DNA from: Litoribrevibacter euphylliae | GTDB taxonomy: Bacteria > Pseudomonadota > Gammaproteobacteria > Pseudomonadales > Litoribrevibacteraceae | Direction: 5' to 3' | Length of the DNA: 64,000 bases | Assembly (NCBI RefSeq): GCF_042646085.1 | Contig: NZ_JBHRSZ010000007.1 | Location: 496,001 to 560,000, forward strand | In this document: piece after piece, positions 1-7,060 of the stretch | Position numbering within the stretch: position 1 is the stretch's first letter | How the letters are laid out: each line of letters starts with the position of its first letter | Notes under the pieces: generated by a model | Seen by the model: only the letters and a program-made list of their open reading frames with translations | What the model was told of the DNA's origin: nothing | Databases searched by the model: none | Position numbers and translations under genes: made by a program

Positions 1-57
1 ATTTTTTCTATGTTGGATTTCAGTATAGTGATTGTGATGGTTTAATTTGAGGTGATT

Positions 58-468
58 ATGAGCTTATCCACTGAAGAAGTAATTGAGATATTTTCAAAAG
101 GATTCCCTGAAAGTAAGGCGATAATTGAAGAGGTTGGTAACAACATGGCGATCATGCGGTTGCCCGCTAATACGAAGCATTTAAGACCGGGCGCAACGGT
201 TTCTGGTCCTGCAATGATGACGCTGACTGATGCGGTGATGTGGGTTGCGATTATTGCTCAAAAAGGTATGCAAGGCTTTCACAGTGTCACATCCAGTTTA
301 AGTATCAACTTTTTAAATCGTCCTAAACACGGTGATTTGATTGCTAAGGCAGAAATCCTAAAACTGGGTAAACGTCTGGTGGTGGGTGAGGTTCGGTTGT
401 TCAGTGAGGGAGACGAGGAACCTGTGGCGTTTTCCACGGTGACTTATGCGATACCGCAGATAAAGTGA
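58..468 (+). CDS. PaaI-like hotdog-fold thioesterase
   Basis: This 136-residue protein has the size and pattern of PaaI/YdiI-type acyl-CoA thioesterases: a central segment with LRPGATVSGPAMM followed by a helix containing LTDAVMW, then alternating beta strands. It probably hydrolyses an acyl- or aroyl-CoA in the cytoplasm; the substrate cannot be read from sequence. I chose the ATG at 58 because GAGG at 49-52 sits five bases upstream; the in-frame GTG at 52 overlaps that Shine-Dalgarno sequence. The upstream neighbour lies outside the window. The family call is good, the specificity unknown. Confidence 0.8.
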   Translation: MSLSTEEVIEIFSKGFPESKAIIEEVGNNMAIMRLPANTKHLRPGATVSGPAMMTLTDAVMWVAIIAQKGMQGFHSVTSSLSINFLNRPKHGDLIAKAEILKLGKRLVVGEVRLFSEGDEEPVAFSTVTYAIPQIK

Positions 469-602
469 TGCGGATCACGTTCTTGTAGCGGTTTTCTGTA
501 AGCGGACTGTAAAAAACTTTTTTCCTGCCGTGAAGGATTGTTAATCTCTGCTTTTCATCACACTTTTAAAGGCTATATTTAGAGTAAGTTTAAGGCTCGA
601 TA

Positions 603-638
603 CTAAGGAACCTCTGAACAAGTTCGCTTTAGCTCAGT
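603..638 (+). repeat. Dispersed repeat, copy A
   Basis: CTAA followed by GGAACCTCTGAACAAGT, then a weaker conserved tail ending in CTCAG. The same core recurs near 29253, 62977 and, in reverse, 46295. The copy ends about 45 bases before the start of the next gene. A four-base YTAR-type sequence stands just outside the GGAACC end, as it does in two other copies. Confidence 0.7.
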
Positions 639-681
639 GTTTCCTAACCTTTCCTTTAAGAAGAGTGTGCTGAGAAGCATT

Positions 682-1284
682 ATGAATGAAGAGCAAGCTA
701 AAACGAACGAAGACCTGATTTGGAACTTAGATGAATTTGCCAAGCAACAATTGGCAAAGCAGTTTGCTATGCTCTTTGAAAATCGCCTGTGTGTTTATTC
801 GGAATCTGTGGAGCAGCTTTACACCAACTATTCGATGAATTTTCCGTCGGACAATAATTCCAAGATGGTGGTGTTACCCAATCCTTATGCCTATCATGAC
901 ACCATCAGTCATATTAATTGCGAAGCAATTAAGCCGACGGGCATTGTGGTTGTGCCTGGAGAGCTGATTGGCAGAAGTGGTTTGCATGTGACTGTGTTAG
1001 TGAAAAATAAGCATGTGACTAACAAGCCTGTCCCGTTTAAGAAAGCTATTGCTCATGTGGTAAATAGTCACAAAAAGGTGGGTGATACGTTTCTACCTGT
1101 CCTGGTTAAAGGTGATCTCAGAGAGTTCAATCAAAAATTACCTTACATGCACTTGCATCGTATTCGGCCAGATTTTTTGGCCAAATTATCAGAGTTTGAT
1201 CGTACCGATATCCAACGGGTTGTTTCCGACAAGCTGAAGCGTTTGTATGTGGATTCAGATCGCGTCGTGTTAAATGCGGCGTAA
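682..1284 (+). CDS. Conserved-looking hypothetical protein, 200 aa
   Basis: A soluble mixed alpha/beta protein of about 200 residues with no signal peptide or membrane segment. I do not recognise a family. A glycine-containing stretch with VVVPGELIGRSGLHVTV lies mid-protein and could be a beta-hairpin core. The ATG at 682 is preferred over the upstream GTG at 637, which lies inside the dispersed repeat; the ribosome-binding site at either start is weak. It runs toward the acyl-CoA-binding protein gene and shares a very long bidirectional terminator with it. Codon usage resembles its neighbours, so it is likely a real gene. Confidence 0.6.
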   Translation: MNEEQAKTNEDLIWNLDEFAKQQLAKQFAMLFENRLCVYSESVEQLYTNYSMNFPSDNNSKMVVLPNPYAYHDTISHINCEAIKPTGIVVVPGELIGRSGLHVTVLVKNKHVTNKPVPFKKAIAHVVNSHKKVGDTFLPVLVKGDLREFNQKLPYMHLHRIRPDFLAKLSEFDRTDIQRVVSDKLKRLYVDSDRVVLNAA

Positions 1285-1306
1285 ACAATTTATTGCAGCC
1301 AAAAAC

Positions 1307-1361
1307 AAAAATGCCGCTGGTTACTTGATGGACTCCCCAAAAAGTAACCAGCGGCATTTTT
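1307..1361. terminator. Bidirectional terminator with 20-bp perfect stem
   Basis: The arms at 1307-1326 and 1342-1361 are perfect 20-base reverse complements (AAAAATGCCGCTGG... against ...CCAGCGGCATTTTT) with a 15-base loop. Each arm supplies a T5 tract to one strand, so it can terminate both convergent genes. Confidence 0.9.
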
Positions 1362-1384
1362 AGATGTTGCGGAATAGGTGGTGA

Positions 1385-1657
1385 TTAGCCTACGTTCGCT
1401 TTTAGTTCTTCAATGCGGTCAATGTAAGTCTGCATTGCTTGCTCAGAAGATTGACCTTTTAGTTTTTCCCAAGCGTTCCATTTAGCGCGACCAACAAAAT
1501 CAGTCATGCCTGGTTTTTTACCGTTCACATCACCTTCAGATGCCTGCTTGAACAATGCATAAAGTTCTAATTTAAGATCGTTAGATGGTTTGAAATCACC
1601 TTCAGCAGTTTGAACATAGTTTACAGCGGCTTCGAAGGTTGCTTTAAGATCAGACAT
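1385..1657 (-). CDS. Acyl-CoA-binding protein (ACBP)
   Basis: A 90-residue protein matching the ACBP family over its full length: LKATFEAAVNYVQ, the loop KPSNDLKLELYALFKQA with the conserved Y-FKQA, and the signature segment containing GDVNGKKPG followed by KWNAWEKLKG. The family binds long-chain acyl-CoA esters in the cytosol and buffers or delivers them to enzymes. Two ATGs are adjacent; the second (1657) has the better spacing of six bases from AAGGAG. An inverted repeat at 1685-1719 lies in the promoter region. ACBPs are patchy in bacteria, and its presence fits the acyl-CoA-rich gene content here. Confidence 0.93.
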   Translation of the reverse strand: MSDLKATFEAAVNYVQTAEGDFKPSNDLKLELYALFKQASEGDVNGKKPGMTDFVGRAKWNAWEKLKGQSSEQAMQTYIDRIEELKANVG

Positions 1658-1660
1658 CAT

Positions 1661-2072
1661 TATCTCCTTTTGTAATTATGCCGAGACACTGTATTGGCTT
1701 GATATTCTAAAACAGTGTCCATTGCTTCTAACGGTACGTGTACATATACGACGAGTTTGTCAGATAGGCCAAACATTGTAGCCAGACCTTGCGTACTTGC
1801 AATGACTTCAACGGTCAATAACGGGAATATCGGCCATTCCTATGTCGGGTTATCGTAATCTTTATTGAAGATCTACTTAAAAAAGCAGGTATGAAATGAC
1901 TGATTGCTGGGGGCGAAGTGCCCAATGGTTAAGGTTTGACCCAATTTGTCGCTTAAATGTCACAATCTGACCTCATGATTTGCGCTCCCTGATCATAAAC
2001 TAATCAACTGAGGGGCTTCTATAAGCTCCTAATAAAAATAATTAGAAAAAACAAAAATAAGGAAGCATTACC
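1661..2072. other. Intergenic region between ACBP and sphingomyelinase genes
   Basis: No credible coding sequence. It holds the divergent promoters, the palindrome at 1685-1719, and a small hairpin at about 2010-2031 (AGGGGCTT / AAGCTCCT). The sphingomyelinase gene has AAGGA about ten bases before its ATG. Confidence 0.6.
1685..1719. promoter_or_regulatory. Operator-like inverted repeat upstream of ACBP gene
   Basis: GACACTGT at 1685-1692 and its exact complement ACAGTGTC at 1712-1719 are separated by 19 bases. The repeat lies 28-62 bases upstream of the ACBP start, where a promoter is expected. The cognate regulator is unknown. Confidence 0.45.
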
Positions 2073-3404
2073 ATGGCTCTTAGGCAATTACTTCTTCTGA
2101 TTGGATTCGTTCTCAGCCCGTTTGTCTCGGCAGAGAGCTACATCTATTTAACTAACAATACGATGGAAACTCTGTCCATCGACACTGTTCAAACCGGTCA
2201 CAACAACATTACTCACGGTAATGAGTGGCAGCAATTAGCAACGGAAGTGCCACCATTAGGCACTGTAAAGTTCCTTCGTTTCAATCGTGATGACGGTATC
2301 AAGTGGGGCAAAAGCTACTATTTCACAACGACCGTAAATGGCGGTGGTGAAAGTTACACGCTAAGGCAAAAACTGGAAGGTACCATGACCTTCTCTAAAA
2401 TGTGGCTGTCTGCAGAATCAGACCCTTGGCACTACGATCGTGAGATCCATACAATCCGTATGAATAATGACGGTGCCGGTACGGAGTTGGCATTTAAGTC
2501 TGAAGTAGCGCGTATTTCTGGCGATGACATTCGCTATGTGATCCACAACAACTTCGAGAAAGAAACGACGGCGGATTACAGTAACCAGTTGAAAGTATTG
2601 AACTACAACACGTGGGCACTGCTACCTGGCATCATTGCTAAGAACACCGGTGATCGTCTGGATACTATTGCGGAGTACGTAAAAGGCTACGATGTAGTGG
2701 TATTCCAAGAGGTGTTTGATCCGATTCTGACGGCGCAATTCCGTTCAGCGTTGCGTGATGAATACCCATTCCAAACCGATATTCCGTGGAAGTTTGGCAA
2801 GATTCTAAACGGTGGTTCGTTCATTGCCAGTCGCTGGCCAATCGTAGCGCAAGACAGCGATGTCTACGATGCGTGTCGTAAAGATGGTTGTTTGGCGGCA
2901 AAAGGTATTAACTACGCGAAAATTGTCAAAGGCAGCAATAATTATCATATCTTTGGCACACATACCCATGCATATACCGGTGCGGAAGACATTGCGGTAC
3001 GTTTCCAGCACTTAGCGCAATACAAGGCGTTTGTTGATGCGAAGCAGATTCCGTCGTATGAGCCAGTGATCATGTCGGGTGACTTCAATGTTGATAAGAT
3101 CAACTACCCTGCAGAACATCAGGACTTCTTGACGGTATTGAACGCGACTGAGCCAGAAGCAATTGGTGAGTACGAGTACTCTTACGCAGGCCCTGTGAAT
3201 GTATATGCGGATGATGAATACAACGAGTACTTGGATTATGTCCTTTACTCTAATGAACATTTGGCACCGTTCTATTCAACCAACAAGCTGCTTACGCCTC
3301 GCAGTATTGAAGAGAAGCACTGGGGGTCTTGGGACCTGTCTGATCACTTCCCGGTGGCGGCAGAATTTGAGTTCCCATTGCCTAGTGAATACGTTGGCAA
3401 TTAA
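2073..3404 (+). CDS. Secreted sphingomyelinase C (endonuclease/exonuclease/phosphatase fold)
   Basis: A 443-residue secreted phosphodiesterase. Residues 1-20 form a signal peptide with a likely cleavage after FVSA. Residues 21-170 are a beta-rich N-terminal extension. The catalytic domain follows, with the EEP-fold markers N179-T-W, the metal-binding E213 in FQEVF, GDFNVDK (D337, N339) and the C-terminal SDHFPV with the D424-H425 pair. The phrase LKVLNYNTWALLP and the DACRKDGCLAAKG segment are typical of bacterial neutral sphingomyelinases and beta-haemolysins, which split sphingomyelin into ceramide and phosphocholine. It is longer than the Bacillus enzyme because of the N-terminal extension. 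It stands alone with its own terminator. The substrate could be another phosphodiester lipid. Confidence 0.88.
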   Translation: MALRQLLLLIGFVLSPFVSAESYIYLTNNTMETLSIDTVQTGHNNITHGNEWQQLATEVPPLGTVKFLRFNRDDGIKWGKSYYFTTTVNGGGESYTLRQKLEGTMTFSKMWLSAESDPWHYDREIHTIRMNNDGAGTELAFKSEVARISGDDIRYVIHNNFEKETTADYSNQLKVLNYNTWALLPGIIAKNTGDRLDTIAEYVKGYDVVVFQEVFDPILTAQFRSALRDEYPFQTDIPWKFGKILNGGSFIASRWPIVAQDSDVYDACRKDGCLAAKGINYAKIVKGSNNYHIFGTHTHAYTGAEDIAVRFQHLAQYKAFVDAKQIPSYEPVIMSGDFNVDKINYPAEHQDFLTVLNATEPEAIGEYEYSYAGPVNVYADDEYNEYLDYVLYSNEHLAPFYSTNKLLTPRSIEEKHWGSWDLSDHFPVAAEFEFPLPSEYVGN

Positions 3405-3447
3405 TCCTGAATAACGACTGCGTTATTTACTTTCCATATCTTCATTT

Positions 3448-3475
3448 GGCCATCACTTAGCTGATGGCCTTTTTT
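3448..3475 (+). terminator. Rho-independent terminator after sphingomyelinase gene
   Basis: An eight-base-pair stem GGCCATCA / TGATGGCC with a six-base loop is followed by T6. It sits just before the stop codon of the convergent diguanylate cyclase gene. Confidence 0.9.
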
Positions 3476-3478
3476 CAT

Positions 3479-4498
3479 TTAAAAACTGATGATTTGATTG
3501 CGTCCGTTTTCTTTCGCCTTGTAGAGCGCTTTATCAGCACGGTCAATCAGTGACGTGCTGCTGTCGTCGGGATCAGCACAGGATAGACCGAGTGAAGCGG
3601 TCACTTTCGACATGGCGGCGCCTGACTTTTTATCCTTAAGGGTCAACGACGATATTTTCTTAAGAATATTCTCGGCGAGTATTTTAGCTTCTCGCATGGT
3701 GGATTTTGGTAGGATCAGGGCAAATTCTTCGCCGCCAAAACGGCACGCAATGTGATTGGTGTCGACACAGCTATCGGTTAATACTTTAGCGATGGTTTTT
3801 AATACCAAGTCGCCCATCAGGTGGCCGTAGTTATCGTTAAATTTCTTAAAGTGGTCGACATCGATCAGAATGAGAGCCAAAGGCTCGCCCGCTTTGTGAT
3901 TAATGAGGGCCGTTTCCATGCTGTTATCAAAATAGCGTCGGTTGTAGAGCTTCGTCAGCGGGTCTTTTTCGGCTGCGGCGCGAGCAACTTTCAATTCTTC
4001 TTTGAGTCTTGTAATTTCAGACTGCGCATCGTTTAAAACATGGCGAAATTCTCGGGTTGTCTCACTCACTAATCTGGTTTTTTCGGCAATAGTGTTGATG
4101 ACTGTCATCAGCTCATCGCTTGTGTTGGAGTTTTCAAGATGACGTAATGAACGTATAAGTTGTTGTTCAAGATTTCCGGTGCTTTGTTCGGTCTTATTGG
4201 CAGACTCGCTGACGCTGTCCATTACGGATTGGTAACTGTCTTCAAGCTTCTTATCTACTACCAGTAAGTCATTAATGACAAATTTCTTGAACAGTTCGAT
4301 GCTTCTTTCTGGAGTCAGTGGTTCGTTTGAATCGTAAATACGCTTGATTTCTTTACTGAGCGTGGGAGATGACCCGGTGAAATGCGTATACCAGAGTCCA
4401 TAGTTGTATGGATTAACCGCCACTTTGTGCTGTGCCATATCAGGCACTGCAGATTTTAGGATATCAGCTGCATCTTTTAACGTTTCAGAAAATTTCAT
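3479..4498 (-). CDS. Diguanylate cyclase, GGEEF type, with helical N-terminal domain
   Basis: A 339-residue cytoplasmic protein. Residues 1-170 are helical and end in a coiled coil (REFRHVLNDAQSEITRLKEEL); the GGDEF domain runs from about 180 to 339. DPLTKLYNRRYF, the metal and substrate residues in DVDHFKKFND, and GGEEF at 255-259 are intact, so it should make c-di-GMP from GTP. The inhibitory RxxD motif is absent (the residues there are DTNH), so product feedback through an I-site is not expected. There is no transmembrane segment; the N-terminal half resembles the soluble leader of DgcP-like cyclases. It is divergent from the thioesterase gene at 4637. Confidence 0.9.
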   Translation of the reverse strand: MKFSETLKDAADILKSAVPDMAQHKVAVNPYNYGLWYTHFTGSSPTLSKEIKRIYDSNEPLTPERSIELFKKFVINDLLVVDKKLEDSYQSVMDSVSESANKTEQSTGNLEQQLIRSLRHLENSNTSDELMTVINTIAEKTRLVSETTREFRHVLNDAQSEITRLKEELKVARAAAEKDPLTKLYNRRYFDNSMETALINHKAGEPLALILIDVDHFKKFNDNYGHLMGDLVLKTIAKVLTDSCVDTNHIACRFGGEEFALILPKSTMREAKILAENILKKISSLTLKDKKSGAAMSKVTASLGLSCADPDDSSTSLIDRADKALYKAKENGRNQIISF

Positions 4499-4548
4499 AG
4501 CATCCGGTCATAACGACAAAGAAAGAGAAAGCCAAAGTAAGTACACTA

Positions 4549-4578
4549 GAGCATCCCTGACTTAATTCAGAGATGTTC
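4549..4578. promoter_or_regulatory. Imperfect 30-bp palindrome between divergent genes
   Basis: GAGCATCCCTGA, a TTAA centre, and TCAGAGATGTTC form a near-symmetric 30-base palindrome with a few mismatched pairs. It lies in the shared promoter region of the diguanylate cyclase and the thioesterase genes. Operator function is inferred from position only. Confidence 0.35.
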
Positions 4579-4636
4579 TTTAGTTTAGTCAATCTTTGTT
4601 GAAGTGAGTTTGATTAATATCATTTAGGAGACTTCC

Positions 4637-5059
4637 ATGGCCCGGTTAACATTAGAATTACCTGACCACTTTGTTTTTTCATGCAAGCAGGTGGTTCGAG
4701 TGACGGATTTGAACTACGCCAACCACCTAGGCAACGATGCCATGATTTCCTTATTGCATGAGGCTCGTTGCCAGTTTCTTGATCATCATGGCTTCTCAGA
4801 ATCGGATATTGGTGGTTTGGGTTTAATGGTGACGGACTTGGCTACCATTTATAAGTCGGAGTGTTTCGCCGGAGAGGAGCTGACCTTTGAGGTTGGGGTG
4901 ATGGATTTCAATAAATACGGCTGTGATGTGATTTACCGAGTCACAAAAAATCAAGGTGAAACCTTAGTCGCGAACGCCAAAAACGGGGTGGTGTTTTTTG
5001 ATTATCACCAGCGTAAATTAGCGCATGTGCCAGAGGTCTTTCGGGCAGCTTTTCCATAG
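4637..5059 (+). CDS. 4HBT-family acyl-CoA thioesterase
   Basis: A 140-residue hotdog thioesterase of the YbgC/FadM type. The catalytic-loop pattern is present as RVTDLNYANHLGNDAMISLLHEAR, where the aspartate and the following helix define the family, followed by the strands GEELTFEVGVMDF and GETLVANAKNGVVFFD. It probably hydrolyses fatty acyl-CoA or a related thioester. AGGAG precedes the ATG at good spacing. It lies just upstream of the liu regulator but has its own promoter region, so a link to leucine catabolism is possible but unproven. Confidence 0.85.
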   Translation: MARLTLELPDHFVFSCKQVVRVTDLNYANHLGNDAMISLLHEARCQFLDHHGFSESDIGGLGLMVTDLATIYKSECFAGEELTFEVGVMDFNKYGCDVIYRVTKNQGETLVANAKNGVVFFDYHQRKLAHVPEVFRAAFP

Positions 5060-5249
5060 CGGGTGTTCATAGCTCCATTGCCTTACTGGCACCTCTCTCT
5101 TTTCTGATTTTAAATTCTGCTGTAAATACAGCTTTCAGCCTCGTAATTCGCCATGAGTTCGGTATCTGTCTTGTGGCGTTCAACGCACATTCCCATTTAT
5201 GCCCGTTCCTGTAACTTGAACTATGCTTTGGTTTAGTGATAGCTTTACC

Positions 5250-5265
5250 TTTACGTTAACGTAAA
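5250..5265. promoter_or_regulatory. LiuR-type operator
   Basis: A perfect 16-base palindrome, TTTACGTTAACGTAAA, lies 30 bases before the liuR start. It matches the TTTACGTnAACGTAAA-like pattern known for LiuR in gammaproteobacteria, and MerR-family regulators typically bind such a site between the -35 and -10 elements. It presumably controls liuR and the liuABCDE genes. Confidence 0.85.
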
Positions 5266-5294
5266 TTAATTTAAATAATATTGGGTAGTAGTAA

Positions 5295-5675
5295 ATGAGT
5301 AAGTCGAAGACCTATTCGATCAGTGAGTTAGCTTCAGAGTTTGATATCACGCCACGGGCCATTCGCTTTTATGAATCCGAGGGCTTGTTAAACCCTGAGC
5401 GAGCAGGGCAGAAACGTATTTATCATCAGAAAGACTATGTGTTGTTGAAGCTGATATTGCGTGGCAAGCGCCTTGGCTGGTCTTTAGCAGAAAGCAAGGC
5501 ATTACTTGATCTCTATAACCCGGAAGAACGTAACCGAGAACAATATCGACAAGTGTTGGAGAAGATTGAAGAGAGCCGCCAACGCTTGGAACAGCAACGT
5601 CGCGATATTGAATTATTGATGTTGGAGTTGGATGAGCACCAGGAGCGTATCAACAGCGCCATGTTGGACAGCTAA
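5295..5675 (+). CDS. liuR: MerR-family regulator of leucine/isovalerate catabolism, LiuR
   Basis: A 126-residue MerR-family protein. The winged helix-turn-helix occupies residues 6-75 (YSISELASEFDITPRAIRFYESEGLL), then a long dimerisation helix rich in Q, E and R to residue 120. It lacks the cysteine-containing metal-binding loop of metal sensors, as expected for LiuR, which responds to a CoA intermediate of branched-chain amino acid breakdown. It is the first gene before liuA (62-base gap), with its operator just upstream, so it is probably autoregulated and co-transcribed with the operon. Confidence 0.92.
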   Translation: MSKSKTYSISELASEFDITPRAIRFYESEGLLNPERAGQKRIYHQKDYVLLKLILRGKRLGWSLAESKALLDLYNPEERNREQYRQVLEKIEESRQRLEQQRRDIELLMLELDEHQERINSAMLDS

Positions 5676-5714
5676 GCAACGTCAACACCCCCTAAGATCT
5701 AACAATAAAAAGAA

Positions 5715-5728
5715 CCGTTAAATAACGG
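5715..5728 (+). promoter_or_regulatory. Small hairpin abutting the liuA ribosome-binding site
   Basis: CCGTTA-AA-TAACGG is a six-base perfect inverted repeat whose 3' arm runs directly into the GGAGG Shine-Dalgarno sequence of liuA. It could modulate access to the site; the two-base loop makes a stable RNA hairpin of full length unlikely. Confidence 0.3.
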
Positions 5729-5737
5729 AGGGCACCC

Positions 5738-6904
5738 ATGAAAAGTCAGTTTACCAGTTTAAATTTTGGTCTTGGTGAAACCATCGACCTGTTACGTGAG
5801 CAAGTGAATGAGTTCGCTGCGCGTGAGATTGCACCGATTGCCGAGCAAGTGGATAAAACAAACGAGTTCCCGAACGAATTATGGCGAAAGTTCGGTGATA
5901 TGGGGCTGTTGGGGGTGACCGTTTCCGAAGAATACGGTGGTGCCAACATGGGGTATTTGGCGCATGCGGTGGCGATGGAAGAAATCAGCCGAGCATCGGC
6001 GTCTATTGCGTTGAGCTACGGGGCGTTTTCTAACTTGTGCGTGAATCAAATTTATCGCAACGGTAATGACCAACAGCGCGCTAAGTATTTGCCGAAATTG
6101 CTGTCTGGTGAGTGGATTGGTGCGTTGGCGATGAGTGAGCCTAATGCTGGCTCCGATGTGGTGAGCATGAAGTTATCCGCTGAAGACAAAGGCGATCACT
6201 ATGTGCTGAACGGCAGCAAAATGTGGATTACCAATGGCCCGGATGCCGATGTGCTGGTGGTCTATGCCAAGACCGATGTCTCGAAAGGGCCGCACGGTAT
6301 GACGGCCTTCATTATCGAGCGTGAATTTGAAGGCTTTTCTACCGGTAAGAAACTCGACAAATTAGGAATGCGTGGTTCGAACACGGCGCCGTTATTCTTT
6401 GATGATTGCGTTGTACCGAAAGAGAACGTGCTTGGGGAAGTCGACAAGGGCGTTGCAGTTCTGATGAGTGGTTTGGATTACGAACGCGTGGTGCTTTCCG
6501 GTGGCCCAACCGGAATCATGCAGGCGTGTATGGACGTGGTCGTGCCTTACATCCATGAGCGTGAGCAGTTCGGTAAGCCGATCGGTGAGTTCCAGTTAAT
6601 TCAGGGCAAGGTGGCCGACATGTATTCTCGCATGAACGCCTCGAAAGCCTATCTTTATGCCGTTGCGGCCGCTTGTGATCGTGGCGAAACCACCCGTAAA
6701 GACGCTGCAGGCGTGATTCTTTATACCGCAGAAACGGCCACGCAAATGGCGTTGGATGCGATCCAGATTTTGGGCGGTAATGGCTACATTAATGATTATT
6801 CGACAGGCCGTTTGCTACGCGATGCTAAGCTGTATGAAATCGGTGCCGGAACCTCGGAAGTGCGTCGTATGTTGATTGGTCGTGAGCTGTTCATGGAGTC
6901 GTAA
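5738..6904 (+). CDS. liuA: Isovaleryl-CoA dehydrogenase
   Basis: A 388-residue FAD-dependent acyl-CoA dehydrogenase that oxidises isovaleryl-CoA to 3-methylcrotonyl-CoA, the first committed step after leucine transamination and decarboxylation. It matches the isovaleryl-CoA dehydrogenase subgroup closely: the catalytic base E249 lies in the LDYERVVLSGG helix, the position used by this enzyme rather than the later glutamate of medium-chain dehydrogenases. LAMSEPNAGSDV (flavin site), QILGGNGYIND and YEIGAGTSEVRR are all intact. GGAGG precedes the ATG. Electrons would pass to ETF, which is not encoded here. Confidence 0.96.
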   Translation: MKSQFTSLNFGLGETIDLLREQVNEFAAREIAPIAEQVDKTNEFPNELWRKFGDMGLLGVTVSEEYGGANMGYLAHAVAMEEISRASASIALSYGAFSNLCVNQIYRNGNDQQRAKYLPKLLSGEWIGALAMSEPNAGSDVVSMKLSAEDKGDHYVLNGSKMWITNGPDADVLVVYAKTDVSKGPHGMTAFIIEREFEGFSTGKKLDKLGMRGSNTAPLFFDDCVVPKENVLGEVDKGVAVLMSGLDYERVVLSGGPTGIMQACMDVVVPYIHEREQFGKPIGEFQLIQGKVADMYSRMNASKAYLYAVAAACDRGETTRKDAAGVILYTAETATQMALDAIQILGGNGYINDYSTGRLLRDAKLYEIGAGTSEVRRMLIGRELFMES

Positions 6905-6937
6905 TTCAAGTCCAGTGACTCAGAATTTAAGTGAAGT

Positions 6938-7006
6938 ATGAATACCCTATTTTTTCAAAGCAGCGACAGGATGTCGAAGCGGCGAAGAAAAGAATAGGGT
7001 GTTCAT
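6938..7006 (+). promoter_or_regulatory. Nested hairpin between liuA and liuB
   Basis: The arms at 6938-6956 and 6987-7006 pair over about 19 bases with one bulged G and one G-T pair (ATGAATACCCTATT against AATAGGGTGTTCAT). The loop contains a second hairpin CGACA-GGA-TGTCG at 6964-6976. There is no T tract after the outer stem in the plus direction. It sits in the 156-base gap of an otherwise tightly packed operon, so an RNA-processing, stabilising or attenuating role is plausible. Confidence 0.55.
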
Positions 7007-7060
7007 GCTGAGTGATTCGACTAGAACGATAATTAATAATGAATTGTTGGAAGGTGTAAG

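Noticed and set aside
6908..6922. Fifth copy of the dispersed repeat tail (CAAGTCCAGTGACTCAG)
   Set aside because: It resembles only the inner part of copy C and lacks the GGAACC end; chance similarity is likely.
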